Assembly: GCA_000493945.1 (NCBI GenBank)
Contig: AWNW01000066.1
Span: 1-12,397, forward strand
DNA: 12,397 bases
Direction: 5' to 3'
Source of the DNA: Candidatus Hydrogenedens terephthalaticus JGI OTU-1
Lineage (GTDB): Bacteria; Hydrogenedentota; Hydrogenedentia; Hydrogenedentales; Hydrogenedentaceae
The notes beneath the pieces are model-generated. The model was not told the DNA's origin. It saw nothing but the letters and a program-made list of their open reading frames with translations, and searched no databases. Below, one piece after another: positions 1 to 6,720 of this stretch; the stretch's first letter is position 1; the number at the start of each line of letters is the position of its first letter. A program made the position numbers and the translations under genes.

Positions 1-655
1 AATATTAAAAGAAAATGGTGTTGCTGAAAACAAAATTAAGGTTGTTCGAAGTTCCATAGATTTATCTCATATTGATGTTCCTCCATATAAAAAAAGTGAA
101 CTCGGAATTGATGATAATACAAAAGTTTTCTTGAATGCGGGAGCCCTTGTTCCACATAAAGACCACATCACATTATTGTATGCATTCACAAAAGTAAAAG
201 AAGTTTTTAATGATATTGTGTTACTTATTGCAGGCTCCGGTCCTTTACAAAAGGACATACAATCCGAAATAGATAAACTTCATTTATCTAAACATGTCCG
301 TCTCTTAGGATATAGAAATGATGTTCCCCGACTTATTCGAACATCCGATATGTATATATCTTCCAGTTGGTCTGAAGGGTTAGGCACTTCTATTTTAGAA
401 GCATTAGCAAGTGAAAAACCTGTCGTCGCCACGGAAGCAGGCGGTGTATCTGAAATGGTAATCAATCATGAGACAGGTATCTTGATTCCCAATAAAAACC
501 CCCAATTATTAGCAGAAGCCATTATTTATATGCTATCACACCCCGAAGAAGCAACGGCTATGGCAAAAAAAGGTAGAAAACATGTAGAAGATAATTTTAC
601 AGTCCAAAGAATGGTTGATGAAACCTTATCGGTGTATCAAAAATTGATACAATAA
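1..655 (+). CDS. Glycosyltransferase family 4 (GT-B), C-terminal part, 5' end outside window
   Basis: The frame is open from base 2 to the TAA at 653-655, so the gene begins upstream; the TTG at 131 is internal. What is present is the nucleotide-sugar-binding C-terminal Rossmann half of a retaining GT-B enzyme. It shows an NAGALVPHKD strand-turn (the usual start of this half), the GSGPLQ turn, LLGYRNDVPRL, and the E-x7-E donor-site motif (glutamates coded at 374-376 and 398-400, in EGLGTSILE), followed by KPVVATEAGGVSE. Such enzymes move a sugar from an NDP- or UDP-donor to a growing lipid-linked glycan on the cytoplasmic face of the inner membrane. The gene lies 34 bp upstream of a second glycosyltransferase, so LPS, capsule or exopolysaccharide synthesis is likely. 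The exact sugar cannot be read from the sequence. Family assignment is firm; the substrate is unknown. Confidence 0.9.
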   Translation, partial: ILKENGVAENKIKVVRSSIDLSHIDVPPYKKSELGIDDNTKVFLNAGALVPHKDHITLLYAFTKVKEVFNDIVLLIAGSGPLQKDIQSEIDKLHLSKHVRLLGYRNDVPRLIRTSDMYISSSWSEGLGTSILEALASEKPVVATEAGGVSEMVINHETGILIPNKNPQLLAEAIIYMLSHPEEATAMAKKGRKHVEDNFTVQRMVDETLSVYQKLIQ

Positions 656-689
656 TTACTAAAAAATAAAGGAATAAATAGAAAAAACG

Positions 690-1493
690 ATGAGCATGAA
701 ACCCGGCATTACTGTTTTAACATTAATTCCTAATGCAAAAGACCGTATTCCTCGCTGTCTTGAAAGTGTATCCTGGGCAGATGACATTTTTTGTGTTGTA
801 GACCCCAAAACAAACGACGGATCGGAAGAATTGGTGAAACAATATACGAATCATGTTGTTGTTCATGAATATATTAATGCAGCAGACCAACGCAATTGGG
901 CAATCCCACAAATAACAACGGAATGGACGCTGGTTCTGGATGCAGATGAATGGGTCTCTCCTGAACTCGCAAAAAAAATACAGGAGATAATACAAAACCC
1001 TAACAGTCTCGATGGTTATAATATTCGCAGGATGTCTTACTTCTTTGGAAAACTCATTAAACACTGTGGTTGGCATAAAGATTATAACTTGCGACTGTTC
1101 CGAACACAGAAAGGGAAATATAAAAAGCAGCGTGTTCACAGTCATGTCGTCGTAAATGGGACTGTGGGTCATATTCACGAAGTCATGTATCATGATACTT
1201 ATCGCAATTTTGATGAGTTTCTCAAAACAGCCCACCGATTCACAACATGGGGTGCCGAAGATGCTTATGAACAGGGGAAACGAACTCATTGGTATGATTT
1301 AACGCTTCGCCCTATTTTGCGTTTTATCAAAATGTATTTTCTACGACACGGTTTTTTAGATGGCTATCATGGTTTAGTCCTTTGTGGATTATCTGCTTTC
1401 TCCGTTTATTTAAAATATGCAAAACTCTGGGACTTGCAAAGAAAAAAAACGATCAACTCCGACACATTCAATAACCCCACGAATATCTCATGA
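690..1493 (+). CDS. Glycosyltransferase family 2, WaaE/beta-1,4-glucosyltransferase-like
   Basis: This is a 267-aa inverting GT-A enzyme. An N-terminal strand (residues 7-12) and the ESVSWADDIFCVVDP segment (25-39) begin the nucleotide-binding fold. The DXD-type metal/donor motif is DADE at 84-87, inside LVLDADEWVSPEL. The RNWAIPQ segment (69-74) before it, and the basic, aromatic C-terminal part (about 205-250) with a hydrophobic stretch at 226-240, resemble WaaE/KdtX-like LPS-core transferases, which are peripheral inner-membrane proteins. Full length fits the family (about 250-270 aa). Start: ATG 690 is used here. An in-frame ATG at 696 is equally possible, because the only purine-rich stretch (AAAGGAA, 668-674) is rather far from both. 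The gene sits between a GT4 and an ABC-F gene, and its TGA overlaps the ABC-F ATG (ATGA), implying translational coupling. Transfer of glucose or heptose to an LPS core is inferred from family only. Confidence 0.88.
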   Translation: MSMKPGITVLTLIPNAKDRIPRCLESVSWADDIFCVVDPKTNDGSEELVKQYTNHVVVHEYINAADQRNWAIPQITTEWTLVLDADEWVSPELAKKIQEIIQNPNSLDGYNIRRMSYFFGKLIKHCGWHKDYNLRLFRTQKGKYKKQRVHSHVVVNGTVGHIHEVMYHDTYRNFDEFLKTAHRFTTWGAEDAYEQGKRTHWYDLTLRPILRFIKMYFLRHGFLDGYHGLVLCGLSAFSVYLKYAKLWDLQRKKTINSDTFNNPTNIS

Positions 1494-3364
1494 GTTTAAT
1501 CCGTTTTGAAAATATTTACAAAGCATATCCGGGTAAGGTTATTTTAGATGAAGTAAATTTTCAGATAGAAGAGGGGGAACACATAGCCCTTGTAGGAAGA
1601 AATGGCTGTGGTAAAACAACCGTTTTTCAATTAATCAGTCAACGGATAGAACCCGACCGCGGAATTATTGAGCGACAACGCAACATCCGAATTTCTTATC
1701 TCGAACAAATACCTCATTTCCCTCCAGACTTAACACTACTTGAAATTGCAGAAACCGTTTTTGACGAACTTAAAGAAATTGAAAAAACATTAAAGGAACT
1801 TGAACTAAAAATTTCTAATGGAAATACTGAATTACTCAATGAATATTCAAAACTCCAATCCTACTATCAGGTGCATGGGGGTTATCATTACTCTTCACTT
1901 ACCAAAAAAGTACTTGCCGGTTTAGGTTTCATGCACGATAGCTGGTCAAAAAAATTTCATGAACTTAGTGGTGGTCAACAAACAAGGTTGCTTCTTGTCT
2001 TATCTTTGCTACAAGATGCAGATGTATTACTTTTGGACGAACCCGACAATTATCTCGACCTCGAAGGAAAAGAATACCTTGAAGAATTTCTCATATCATC
2101 TCCAAAAACAATCGTAATTATTTCCCACGACCAGCGATTGCTATCCCGTTTTCCCAAAAGAATACTTGAATTGGAAAATGGAAAAATTACTTCTTATTCT
2201 GGCTCTTACCAAATTTATAGAGAAATAAAAGAACAACAATGGGAAAAGCAACAAGAACTGTATGAACAACAAGAAAAAGAATTAAAAAAGCAAGAAGAAT
2301 GGATTGAACGATTTCGCTATAAAAAAACGCGGGCAAAACAGGTGCAAAGCCGTATCAAACAAATAAATAAAATGGCACTCATAGAAGAGCCTCAAAGACA
2401 TAATCCAAAACTCAATTTCTTTATTGAATCTGAAGAACGAGGCAACTCATTGATATTGTATGCTGAAAATTTGTGTATGCAGTATGATAATCAAGTCTTA
2501 TATAAAGATTTATCATTTCAGTTATACCATGGAGAACGACTGGGAATTATAGGTCCTAACGGATCCGGAAAAACCACGCTCTTAAAACATTTATTGGGCT
2601 ATCACAAAGGAACTCACGGAATTATCCGATATGGTCATAATGTAAAAATAGCCTATTATGATCAGCATCACAATGATTTAAATCCGGAAAATGAAGTTCT
2701 TCAAGAGGTATTATCTGTCCGACCGGATGTATTGCCTACTTCCCTTCGTTCTTTTTTAGGGGCTTTTCTTTTCCATGGAGACGATGTTTTTAAAAAGGTA
2801 AAAACTTTAAGTGGTGGAGAACAAAGTCGTTTGGCATTAGCCAAGTTAATTTTACAAAAACCTAATTTACTTTTTTTAGATGAACCCACCAATCACATGG
2901 ACCTTACTTCTCGAGAAGCGTTAGAAAATGCCCTGCTTAATTTTGATGGTTCTATTATTCTTGTAACACACGACCGTGAACTCCTGGACGAAATCGTAGA
3001 GCGACTTATTGTATTGAAAGATGGGAAAACGGAACTCATCTGGGGAAATTATTCCCACTATTTATGGCGAGAAAAAAATAATGTTGAGAATATCGCTACA
3101 AACCCTATCTATAAAGAACAAAAAACAAACTCTTTTGAAAAAGCAAAACAGATAAAGCGTGAACAAAGAAAAAAAGAACGAAAAATGGAGGACATTGAAA
3201 AACAAATTGAAAGCATTGAAAGTGAAATAGAAAATTTGGAACTTTCTTTTTCTCAAATAAATCCGAAAGATTTCCAAAAAATTCAAACCCTAAGTCATGA
3301 ATTAAAAACAAAAAAAGAACTTCTTAATTCACTTTACATGCAGTGGGAAAAATTGATAGAATAA
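1490..3364 (+). CDS. ABC-F family ATPase (Uup/EttA-like translation factor)
   Basis: This 624-aa soluble protein has two ABC ATPase domains and no membrane segment, as in ABC-F ribosome-associated factors. Domain 1 has Walker A GRNGCGKT (36-43), signature LSGGQ (159-163), Walker B running into DEPDNYLD (183-190) and the H-loop His213. A long charged helical linker (about 240-320) rich in Gln, Glu and Lys follows, corresponding to the P-site tRNA-interaction motif. Domain 2 has Walker A GPNGSGKT (355-362), LSGGE (440-444) and DEPTNHMD (464-471). A Lys/Glu-rich coiled coil fills about 545-624, like the C-terminal domain of Uup. ABC-F proteins bind the ribosomal E site and relieve stalling or give ribosome-targeting antibiotic resistance; which applies here is not visible. 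The first Walker B tail departs from the usual DEPTNHLD. The ATG overlaps the preceding glycosyltransferase stop, so both are translated from one message. Confidence 0.93.
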   Translation: MSLIRFENIYKAYPGKVILDEVNFQIEEGEHIALVGRNGCGKTTVFQLISQRIEPDRGIIERQRNIRISYLEQIPHFPPDLTLLEIAETVFDELKEIEKTLKELELKISNGNTELLNEYSKLQSYYQVHGGYHYSSLTKKVLAGLGFMHDSWSKKFHELSGGQQTRLLLVLSLLQDADVLLLDEPDNYLDLEGKEYLEEFLISSPKTIVIISHDQRLLSRFPKRILELENGKITSYSGSYQIYREIKEQQWEKQQELYEQQEKELKKQEEWIERFRYKKTRAKQVQSRIKQINKMALIEEPQRHNPKLNFFIESEERGNSLILYAENLCMQYDNQVLYKDLSFQLYHGERLGIIGPNGSGKTTLLKHLLGYHKGTHGIIRYGHNVKIAYYDQHHNDLNPENEVLQEVLSVRPDVLPTSLRSFLGAFLFHGDDVFKKVKTLSGGEQSRLALAKLILQKPNLLFLDEPTNHMDLTSREALENALLNFDGSIILVTHDRELLDEIVERLIVLKDGKTELIWGNYSHYLWREKNNVENIATNPIYKEQKTNSFEKAKQIKREQRKKERKMEDIEKQIESIESEIENLELSFSQINPKDFQKIQTLSHELKTKKELLNSLYMQWEKLIE

Positions 3365-3392
3365 ATTATTAAAAATTTATTTAAATAAAAAC

Positions 3393-3421
3393 TTGACATT
3401 TCTGTAATATTTTGATAAAAA
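3393..3421 (+). promoter_or_regulatory. Sigma-70-type promoter for the two small ORFs
   Basis: A perfect -35 box TTGACA (3393-3398) is followed, after 17 bp, by the weak -10 TAAAAA (3416-3421); GATAAA (3414-3419) is an alternative at 15 bp. It lies in the 97-bp gap after the ABC-F stop, about 40 bp upstream of the first small start codon. The small genes are thus probably transcribed on their own, whether or not read-through from the ABC-F gene occurs. No GC-rich terminator follows the ABC-F stop. Confidence 0.5.
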
Positions 3422-3461
3422 TAGTAGTATTATTATTGAAACAAAAAGGAGCAAAATAAAA

Positions 3462-3590
3462 ATGAAACATGTTCAGGTTTTAACAAAAAAACCTGCAAAG
3501 ATGCAGGTAAGCAATTTCCAGGCATGGAAAGATTTCTTGGTTAGATTGACAGATCAAATTGTTGAGTTTGTTTTTATAAAAACATCCTAA
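3462..3590 (+). CDS. Small ORF 1, 42-aa protein of unknown function
   Basis: An ATG at 3462 follows a strong Shine-Dalgarno run (AAAAAGGAG, 3443-3451) at normal spacing and opens a 42-codon frame ending TAA 3588-3590. The product has a basic N-terminus (KK at 9-10), the core QVSNFQAW (15-22) and a hydrophobic, amphipathic C-terminal half (about 24-40). It has no Cys and no clear signal peptide. Residues 7-20 match residues 10-23 of the next small protein at 9 of 14 positions without gaps (L, T, P, A, Q, S, N, F, Q), and the two genes share the 12-mer AGCAATTTCCAG (3509-3520 and 3665-3676). Together these indicate an ancient tandem duplication. It has its own promoter and a 17-bp gap to the next ORF. 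I do not recognise the family. A leader-peptide role is possible. Confidence 0.6.
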   Translation: MKHVQVLTKKPAKMQVSNFQAWKDFLVRLTDQIVEFVFIKTS

Positions 3591-3607
3591 TAAAAAGGAT
3601 TGGATAT

Positions 3608-3829
3608 ATGAAAAAAGATAGACATATTTCGCCTCTTACAATAACACCGGCTTTGGCACAGTTGAGCAATTTCCAGATTAAATTGCAAGCCACAACGGAC
3701 ATTATTGACCGACTTCTACTTGTACCCAGACAAGCACCATGGAAAGCCACAGGACCTACAGGAGAAACAACGGATACAGATACAAATGTAGACACGGGAA
3801 CAACTACAGGCGGGATAACAGGGATCTAA
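3608..3829 (+). CDS. Small ORF 2, 73-aa protein with Thr/Gly/Asp-rich tail, unknown function
   Basis: The ATG at 3608 is preceded by AAAAAGGA (3592-3599) at a spacing of 8 nt. The 73-aa product has a folded-looking N-terminal half carrying the same LTxxPAxxQxSNFQ core (residues 10-23) as small ORF 1, then an amphipathic helix candidate (DIIDRLLL, 31-38). Residues 48-73 form a low-complexity tail dominated by Thr, Gly and Asp that contains TxxD (TNVD, 59-62) and TxxI spacings. It has no Cys, membrane segment or signal peptide. Its TAA ends at 3829 and the opposing kinase stop begins at 3830, so the genes meet tail-to-tail with no spacer. The function is unknown. That the tail is a phospho-acceptor for the neighbouring kinase is only an inference. 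Coding status is supported by its RBS, its position behind small ORF 1 and the conserved core. Confidence 0.65.
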   Translation: MKKDRHISPLTITPALAQLSNFQIKLQATTDIIDRLLLVPRQAPWKATGPTGETTDTDTNVDTGTTTGGITGI

Positions 3830-4672
3830 TTAAATTCGGCTCTGTGTCACATTAGACAAAGCAATTCGTAATTCATCACAATCACGATAACGGCTTTCTG
3901 GTTTTTTGGCAAGGAGTTTCATAATTACATTGCCTAACGCAAATGGACATTTGGGGTTTACATTGGTTGGGTGCTCAGGCATTAAGTTCAAGTGGCAATG
4001 ATACAACTGTTGCAAATTATCTACAGGAAACGGTAATTTTTCTGTAAACATCATATACATCGTGATACCCAATGAATACAAATCTGATTTGGGAGTTACC
4101 CTTTCCCCACGGATTACTTCTGGCGCTACAAACATAGGTGTAATTTGCTGACTGATATTTCTATCCAACAATTCTAATATAAAATTATTTCCGAACAAAG
4201 AATAGTCCGCAATCTTAACAACACCCCTCCGTGTAAATAATATATTCGCCGGTTTAAAATCATGGTGAACAAAGCCATTATCATGAAGATACTGCAAACC
4301 GACACAAATTTGAATAATAATATTTACCCGTTCCTGCAAATTCCATGGACGATTTGCAAGATACCAACGGAGGTTAGGACCATCCACAAACTCCATTAGC
4401 ATGCATCTGCCTTCATCGCCATCAATAAAATCAAATATCTGAACAAGATTTTGGTGTTTCAGTTTTTTAAATTTCTTAACATTCTGGATAAGGTCCATAA
4501 GATGGAGACGGTTCCTGAAAAAATTCTCACGAAATAATTTTACTGCGACAGCATCGCCTTTCTTTGTATCAATACCTTGATATACAATTCCCGTTCCTCC
4601 CTGTCCTAAAATTTTCACAAGTCGAATATGATATAGTTGTGAACGGTCTGGAGCATAGGAAGAATCCGACAT
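3830..4672 (-). CDS. Eukaryote-like Ser/Thr protein kinase with atypical catalytic motifs
   Basis: This is a 280-aa Hanks-type kinase domain with almost nothing else: no membrane segment and no PASTA or other sensor domain, so it is cytoplasmic. Visible parts are the glycine loop GQGGTG (23-28), VAVK with Lys45, catalytic loop HHDFKPAN (136-143; Asp138, Lys140, Asn143), Mg-binding DYS (156-158) in place of DFG, APE (183-185), the helix-F Asp197 and the late Arg261. Departures from the consensus are HHD instead of HRD, DYS instead of DFG, and Asn64 where alignment to Pkn kinases expects the helix-C Glu. The ATP Lys and both catalytic Asp residues remain, so weak or unusual activity is possible. 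The gene starts 4 nt after the rsfS stop, with an AAGGA Shine-Dalgarno inside the end of rsfS, so it is co-transcribed with gatB and rsfS. Its 3' end abuts small ORF 2. Confidence 0.9.
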   Translation of the reverse strand: MSDSSYAPDRSQLYHIRLVKILGQGGTGIVYQGIDTKKGDAVAVKLFRENFFRNRLHLMDLIQNVKKFKKLKHQNLVQIFDFIDGDEGRCMLMEFVDGPNLRWYLANRPWNLQERVNIIIQICVGLQYLHDNGFVHHDFKPANILFTRRGVVKIADYSLFGNNFILELLDRNISQQITPMFVAPEVIRGERVTPKSDLYSLGITMYMMFTEKLPFPVDNLQQLYHCHLNLMPEHPTNVNPKCPFALGNVIMKLLAKKPESRYRDCDELRIALSNVTQSRI

Positions 4673-4676
4673 ACAC

Positions 4677-5102
4677 TCAATCCTTATCCCCTGTTTCTTC
4701 TGATTTATCTTCTTTTAACTTTAATTCTATCTTCGGGGCATCTCCCCACATTCCATCGAGGTCATAATAATCCCGTGCTTTTTGCTTGAAAATATGAAAA
4801 ACTACCGAACCATAGTCCATTACCATCCAATTATCCTGAAAACCTCCTTCGGTAGATAGAGGAATAATACCCTTCGTTTTTAACCCTTCATAGACTGCAT
4901 TAAATACAGCCTTTTGTTGCGGTTCACTTGTTACAGTGCAAAGGATAAAACTATCCGCAAGAAGAGTTAGACCCTCTAAGTTATACGCCTTAATGTCTTT
5001 GGCTTTCTTCTCGGACGCTATTCGGGCTATAGCCCGTGCTATTGTCAGTGATGAACGCCTTGTCTTTCGCACACTCGATACCGTTGATGTTTTCTTCCTC
5101 AA
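4677..5102 (-). CDS. rsfS: Ribosomal silencing factor RsfS (YbeB/Iojap family)
   Basis: The 141-aa product carries the Iojap-type fold. The family core runs from about residue 20 to 125: ARAIARIASEKKAKDIKAYN, LADSFILCTVTSEPQ, then DNWMVMDYGSVVFHIF and ARDYYDLDGMWGDA near the C-terminus. RsfS binds ribosomal protein L14 on the large subunit, blocks subunit joining and lowers translation in starvation or stationary phase. Compared with usual family members it has a basic Ser/Lys/Arg-rich extension of about 18 residues before the first helix, and an acidic tail. The start is TTG 5102, chosen because AAGGTG lies 7 nt upstream and no in-frame ATG gives the family N-terminus. It lies 13 nt downstream of gatB and 4 nt upstream of the kinase, so it is clearly within an operon. 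The usual partner nadD is not seen here. Confidence 0.93.
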   Translation of the reverse strand: MRKKTSTVSSVRKTRRSSLTIARAIARIASEKKAKDIKAYNLEGLTLLADSFILCTVTSEPQQKAVFNAVYEGLKTKGIIPLSTEGGFQDNWMVMDYGSVVFHIFKQKARDYYDLDGMWGDAPKIELKLKEDKSEETGDKD

Positions 5103-5109
5103 TATTTTT

Positions 5110-5115
5110 CACCTT
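5110..5115 (-). promoter_or_regulatory. Ribosome-binding site deciding the TTG start of rsfS
   Basis: AAGGTG on the minus strand follows directly after the gatB TAG and sits 7 nt before TTG 5102. It justifies the non-ATG start and the basic N-terminal extension of RsfS. Confidence 0.6.
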
Positions 5116-6546
5116 CTATTTATTTAGTTCTTCTTTCAAAATATCATTTACTATCTTCGGATTGGCTTTTCCTTGTGTTTCACGCATAATTTGACCCACA
5201 AAAAAGCCAAAAAGTTTATCTTTTCCACTACGATACTGTTCCGCTTGAGATGGATTTTTTTCAATCACTTCTCGCACTATTTTTCGAATTGCTTCAATAT
5301 CGGTAATTTGCACCAAACCTTCTTCTTTAATAATCTCTTCTGGGGACTTTCCCGTTTTAAAAACTTTTCGCAAAACTTCCTTAGCAATTTTACCACTAAT
5401 AACCTCATCTTTCACTAACGCTATTAACTGAGCAATATGTTCCGGTGTTATCGGAGAATTTTCTATGGTCGCATTTTCATAAGTAAGCACCGCTTGGAGT
5501 TCTACCTGTATCCAATTAGCCGCCTGTTTCGGGTCTGCTCCCAATTGAACCGTTTTTTCATAATAATCTGCCATAACCTTAGTGGAAGTTAACACACTGG
5601 CATCATATAGCGATAATCCATATTCCTCTTGGAATCGTTTCCGTCGCGTTTGGGGTAACTCAGGCATAGTTTGCCGCACCTGCTCTACCCATTTATCGGA
5701 TACCGCAAGAGGAACAAGGTCTGGTTCGGGGAAATAACGATAATCATGGGCAGATTCTTTATGTCTTTGTGAAAAGGTTACACCACGGTCAGGGTCCCAA
5801 CCTCTTGTTTCCTGAATTACCTTCCCACCAGATTGTAAGGTCTGTATTTGCCTATCTACTTCATACTCGATCGCTTTCACAACCCCACTAAACGAAGCCA
5901 CATTTTTTATCTCCGTCTTAACCCCTAAAGCATCTGAACCCTTTTCTCGGACACTCACATTCGCTTCCGCACGAAGAGAACCCTCCTCCATATTACAATC
6001 ACTTACACCCAAATATTCAAGCAGTTGCTTTAATTCCGTTAAGAAAACAAAAACCTCCTCCGATGACCTTAAATCCGGATAAGTTACAATCTCTAATAAC
6101 GGAACTCCACTACGATTAAAATCTACTCCACTATATCCACCACCCAAATCATGAGTATTTCGTGCTGTATCTTCTTCCAGATGTGCCCTCAATATCCGTA
6201 TCCGCTTCTTTTCACCCTTTACTTCTATCTCTAAATACCCATTCTGACATAACGGCAAGTCATACTGGCTAATCTGATAGTTTTTAGCCAAATCCGGATA
6301 AAAATAATTTTTTCGATCCATTTTAGACCATTTCGCTATGGAACAATTCAATGCAAGTCCCACCGCAATGGCTTTATTCACAAATTCTTTATTCAAAACA
6401 GGCAAAACCCCGGGCATACCCAAACAAACAGGGCATACCTGCGTGTTGGGAGGTGCATGGAAATTTGTACTACAAGAACAAAATGCCTTCGATTGCGTAT
6501 TAATCTCTACATGAACTTCCATTCCTATTACAGATTCATATTCCAT
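5116..6546 (-). CDS. gatB: Aspartyl/glutamyl-tRNA(Asn/Gln) amidotransferase subunit B
   Basis: The 476-aa product has the full GatB layout: N-terminal cradle domain with IGMEVHVEI (7-15), a zinc knuckle C23-x-C25-x12-C38-x2-C41, the LGMPGVLPVLN stretch (42-52), then SGVPLLEIVTYPDL and AEANVSV, a helical region, and the C-terminal YqeY-like tRNA-binding tail ending in FFVGQIMRETQGKANP. GatB phosphorylates the misacylated Glu-tRNA(Gln) or Asp-tRNA(Asn) and receives ammonia from GatA. Start: ATG 6546 is preferred over TTG 6552 because the AGGA ribosome-binding site (6554-6557) is 7 nt before it and only 1 nt before the TTG. A 174-bp AT-rich gap separates it from the gatA stop, longer than the other joints of this gene set; no convincing promoter or terminator is seen there. 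Downstream come rsfS and the kinase. Confidence 0.97.
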   Translation of the reverse strand: MEYESVIGMEVHVEINTQSKAFCSCSTNFHAPPNTQVCPVCLGMPGVLPVLNKEFVNKAIAVGLALNCSIAKWSKMDRKNYFYPDLAKNYQISQYDLPLCQNGYLEIEVKGEKKRIRILRAHLEEDTARNTHDLGGGYSGVDFNRSGVPLLEIVTYPDLRSSEEVFVFLTELKQLLEYLGVSDCNMEEGSLRAEANVSVREKGSDALGVKTEIKNVASFSGVVKAIEYEVDRQIQTLQSGGKVIQETRGWDPDRGVTFSQRHKESAHDYRYFPEPDLVPLAVSDKWVEQVRQTMPELPQTRRKRFQEEYGLSLYDASVLTSTKVMADYYEKTVQLGADPKQAANWIQVELQAVLTYENATIENSPITPEHIAQLIALVKDEVISGKIAKEVLRKVFKTGKSPEEIIKEEGLVQITDIEAIRKIVREVIEKNPSQAEQYRSGKDKLFGFFVGQIMRETQGKANPKIVNDILKEELNK

Positions 6547-6553
6547 AAACAAG

Positions 6554-6557
6554 TCCT
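6554..6557 (-). promoter_or_regulatory. Ribosome-binding site deciding the gatB start
   Basis: AGGA on the minus strand stands 7 nt before ATG 6546. It would leave only 1 nt before the alternative TTG at 6552, so the shorter, 476-aa GatB is the likely product. Confidence 0.6.
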
Positions 6558-6720
6558 AAAAAAATTACTATGTTATGATACTTAATTTTGTTATCCATGA
6601 AAAAAACATATCCACAATAGACTTATGTGATTTTCTTTTCTATTCATTGACAATAATTTGTTCTATTTTTTAATAATTTGCAAAGAGCAGGATATTTTTT
6701 CATTACACCTATATCCTTAA

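Noticed and set aside
723..1289. 188-aa minus-strand ORF inside the GT2 gene
   Set aside because: Antisense shadow of a well-supported glycosyltransferase; no recognisable domain.
3062..3311. Phe-rich minus-strand ORFs over the ABC-F C-terminus
   Set aside because: Mirror of the Lys/Glu-rich coiled coil codons (AAA/GAA read as TTT/TTC).
3574..3795. 73-aa minus-strand ORF opposite small ORF 2
   Set aside because: It has no promoter or ribosome-binding site, whereas the plus-strand frame has an RBS, a promoter and a paralogue next to it.
6547..6552. TTG start giving GatB two extra residues
   Set aside because: The AGGA site would be only 1 nt away; ATG 6546 has proper spacing and matches the family N-terminus.
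6647..6676. TTGACA plus TAATAA on the plus strand between gatB and gatA
   Set aside because: It points into the antisense of gatA with no gene to serve; likely chance in AT-rich DNA.
6644..6703. 19-codon minus-strand ORF between gatA and gatB with an AAGGA-like site
   Set aside because: Too short and AT-driven to support; nothing indicates a leader peptide for gatB.
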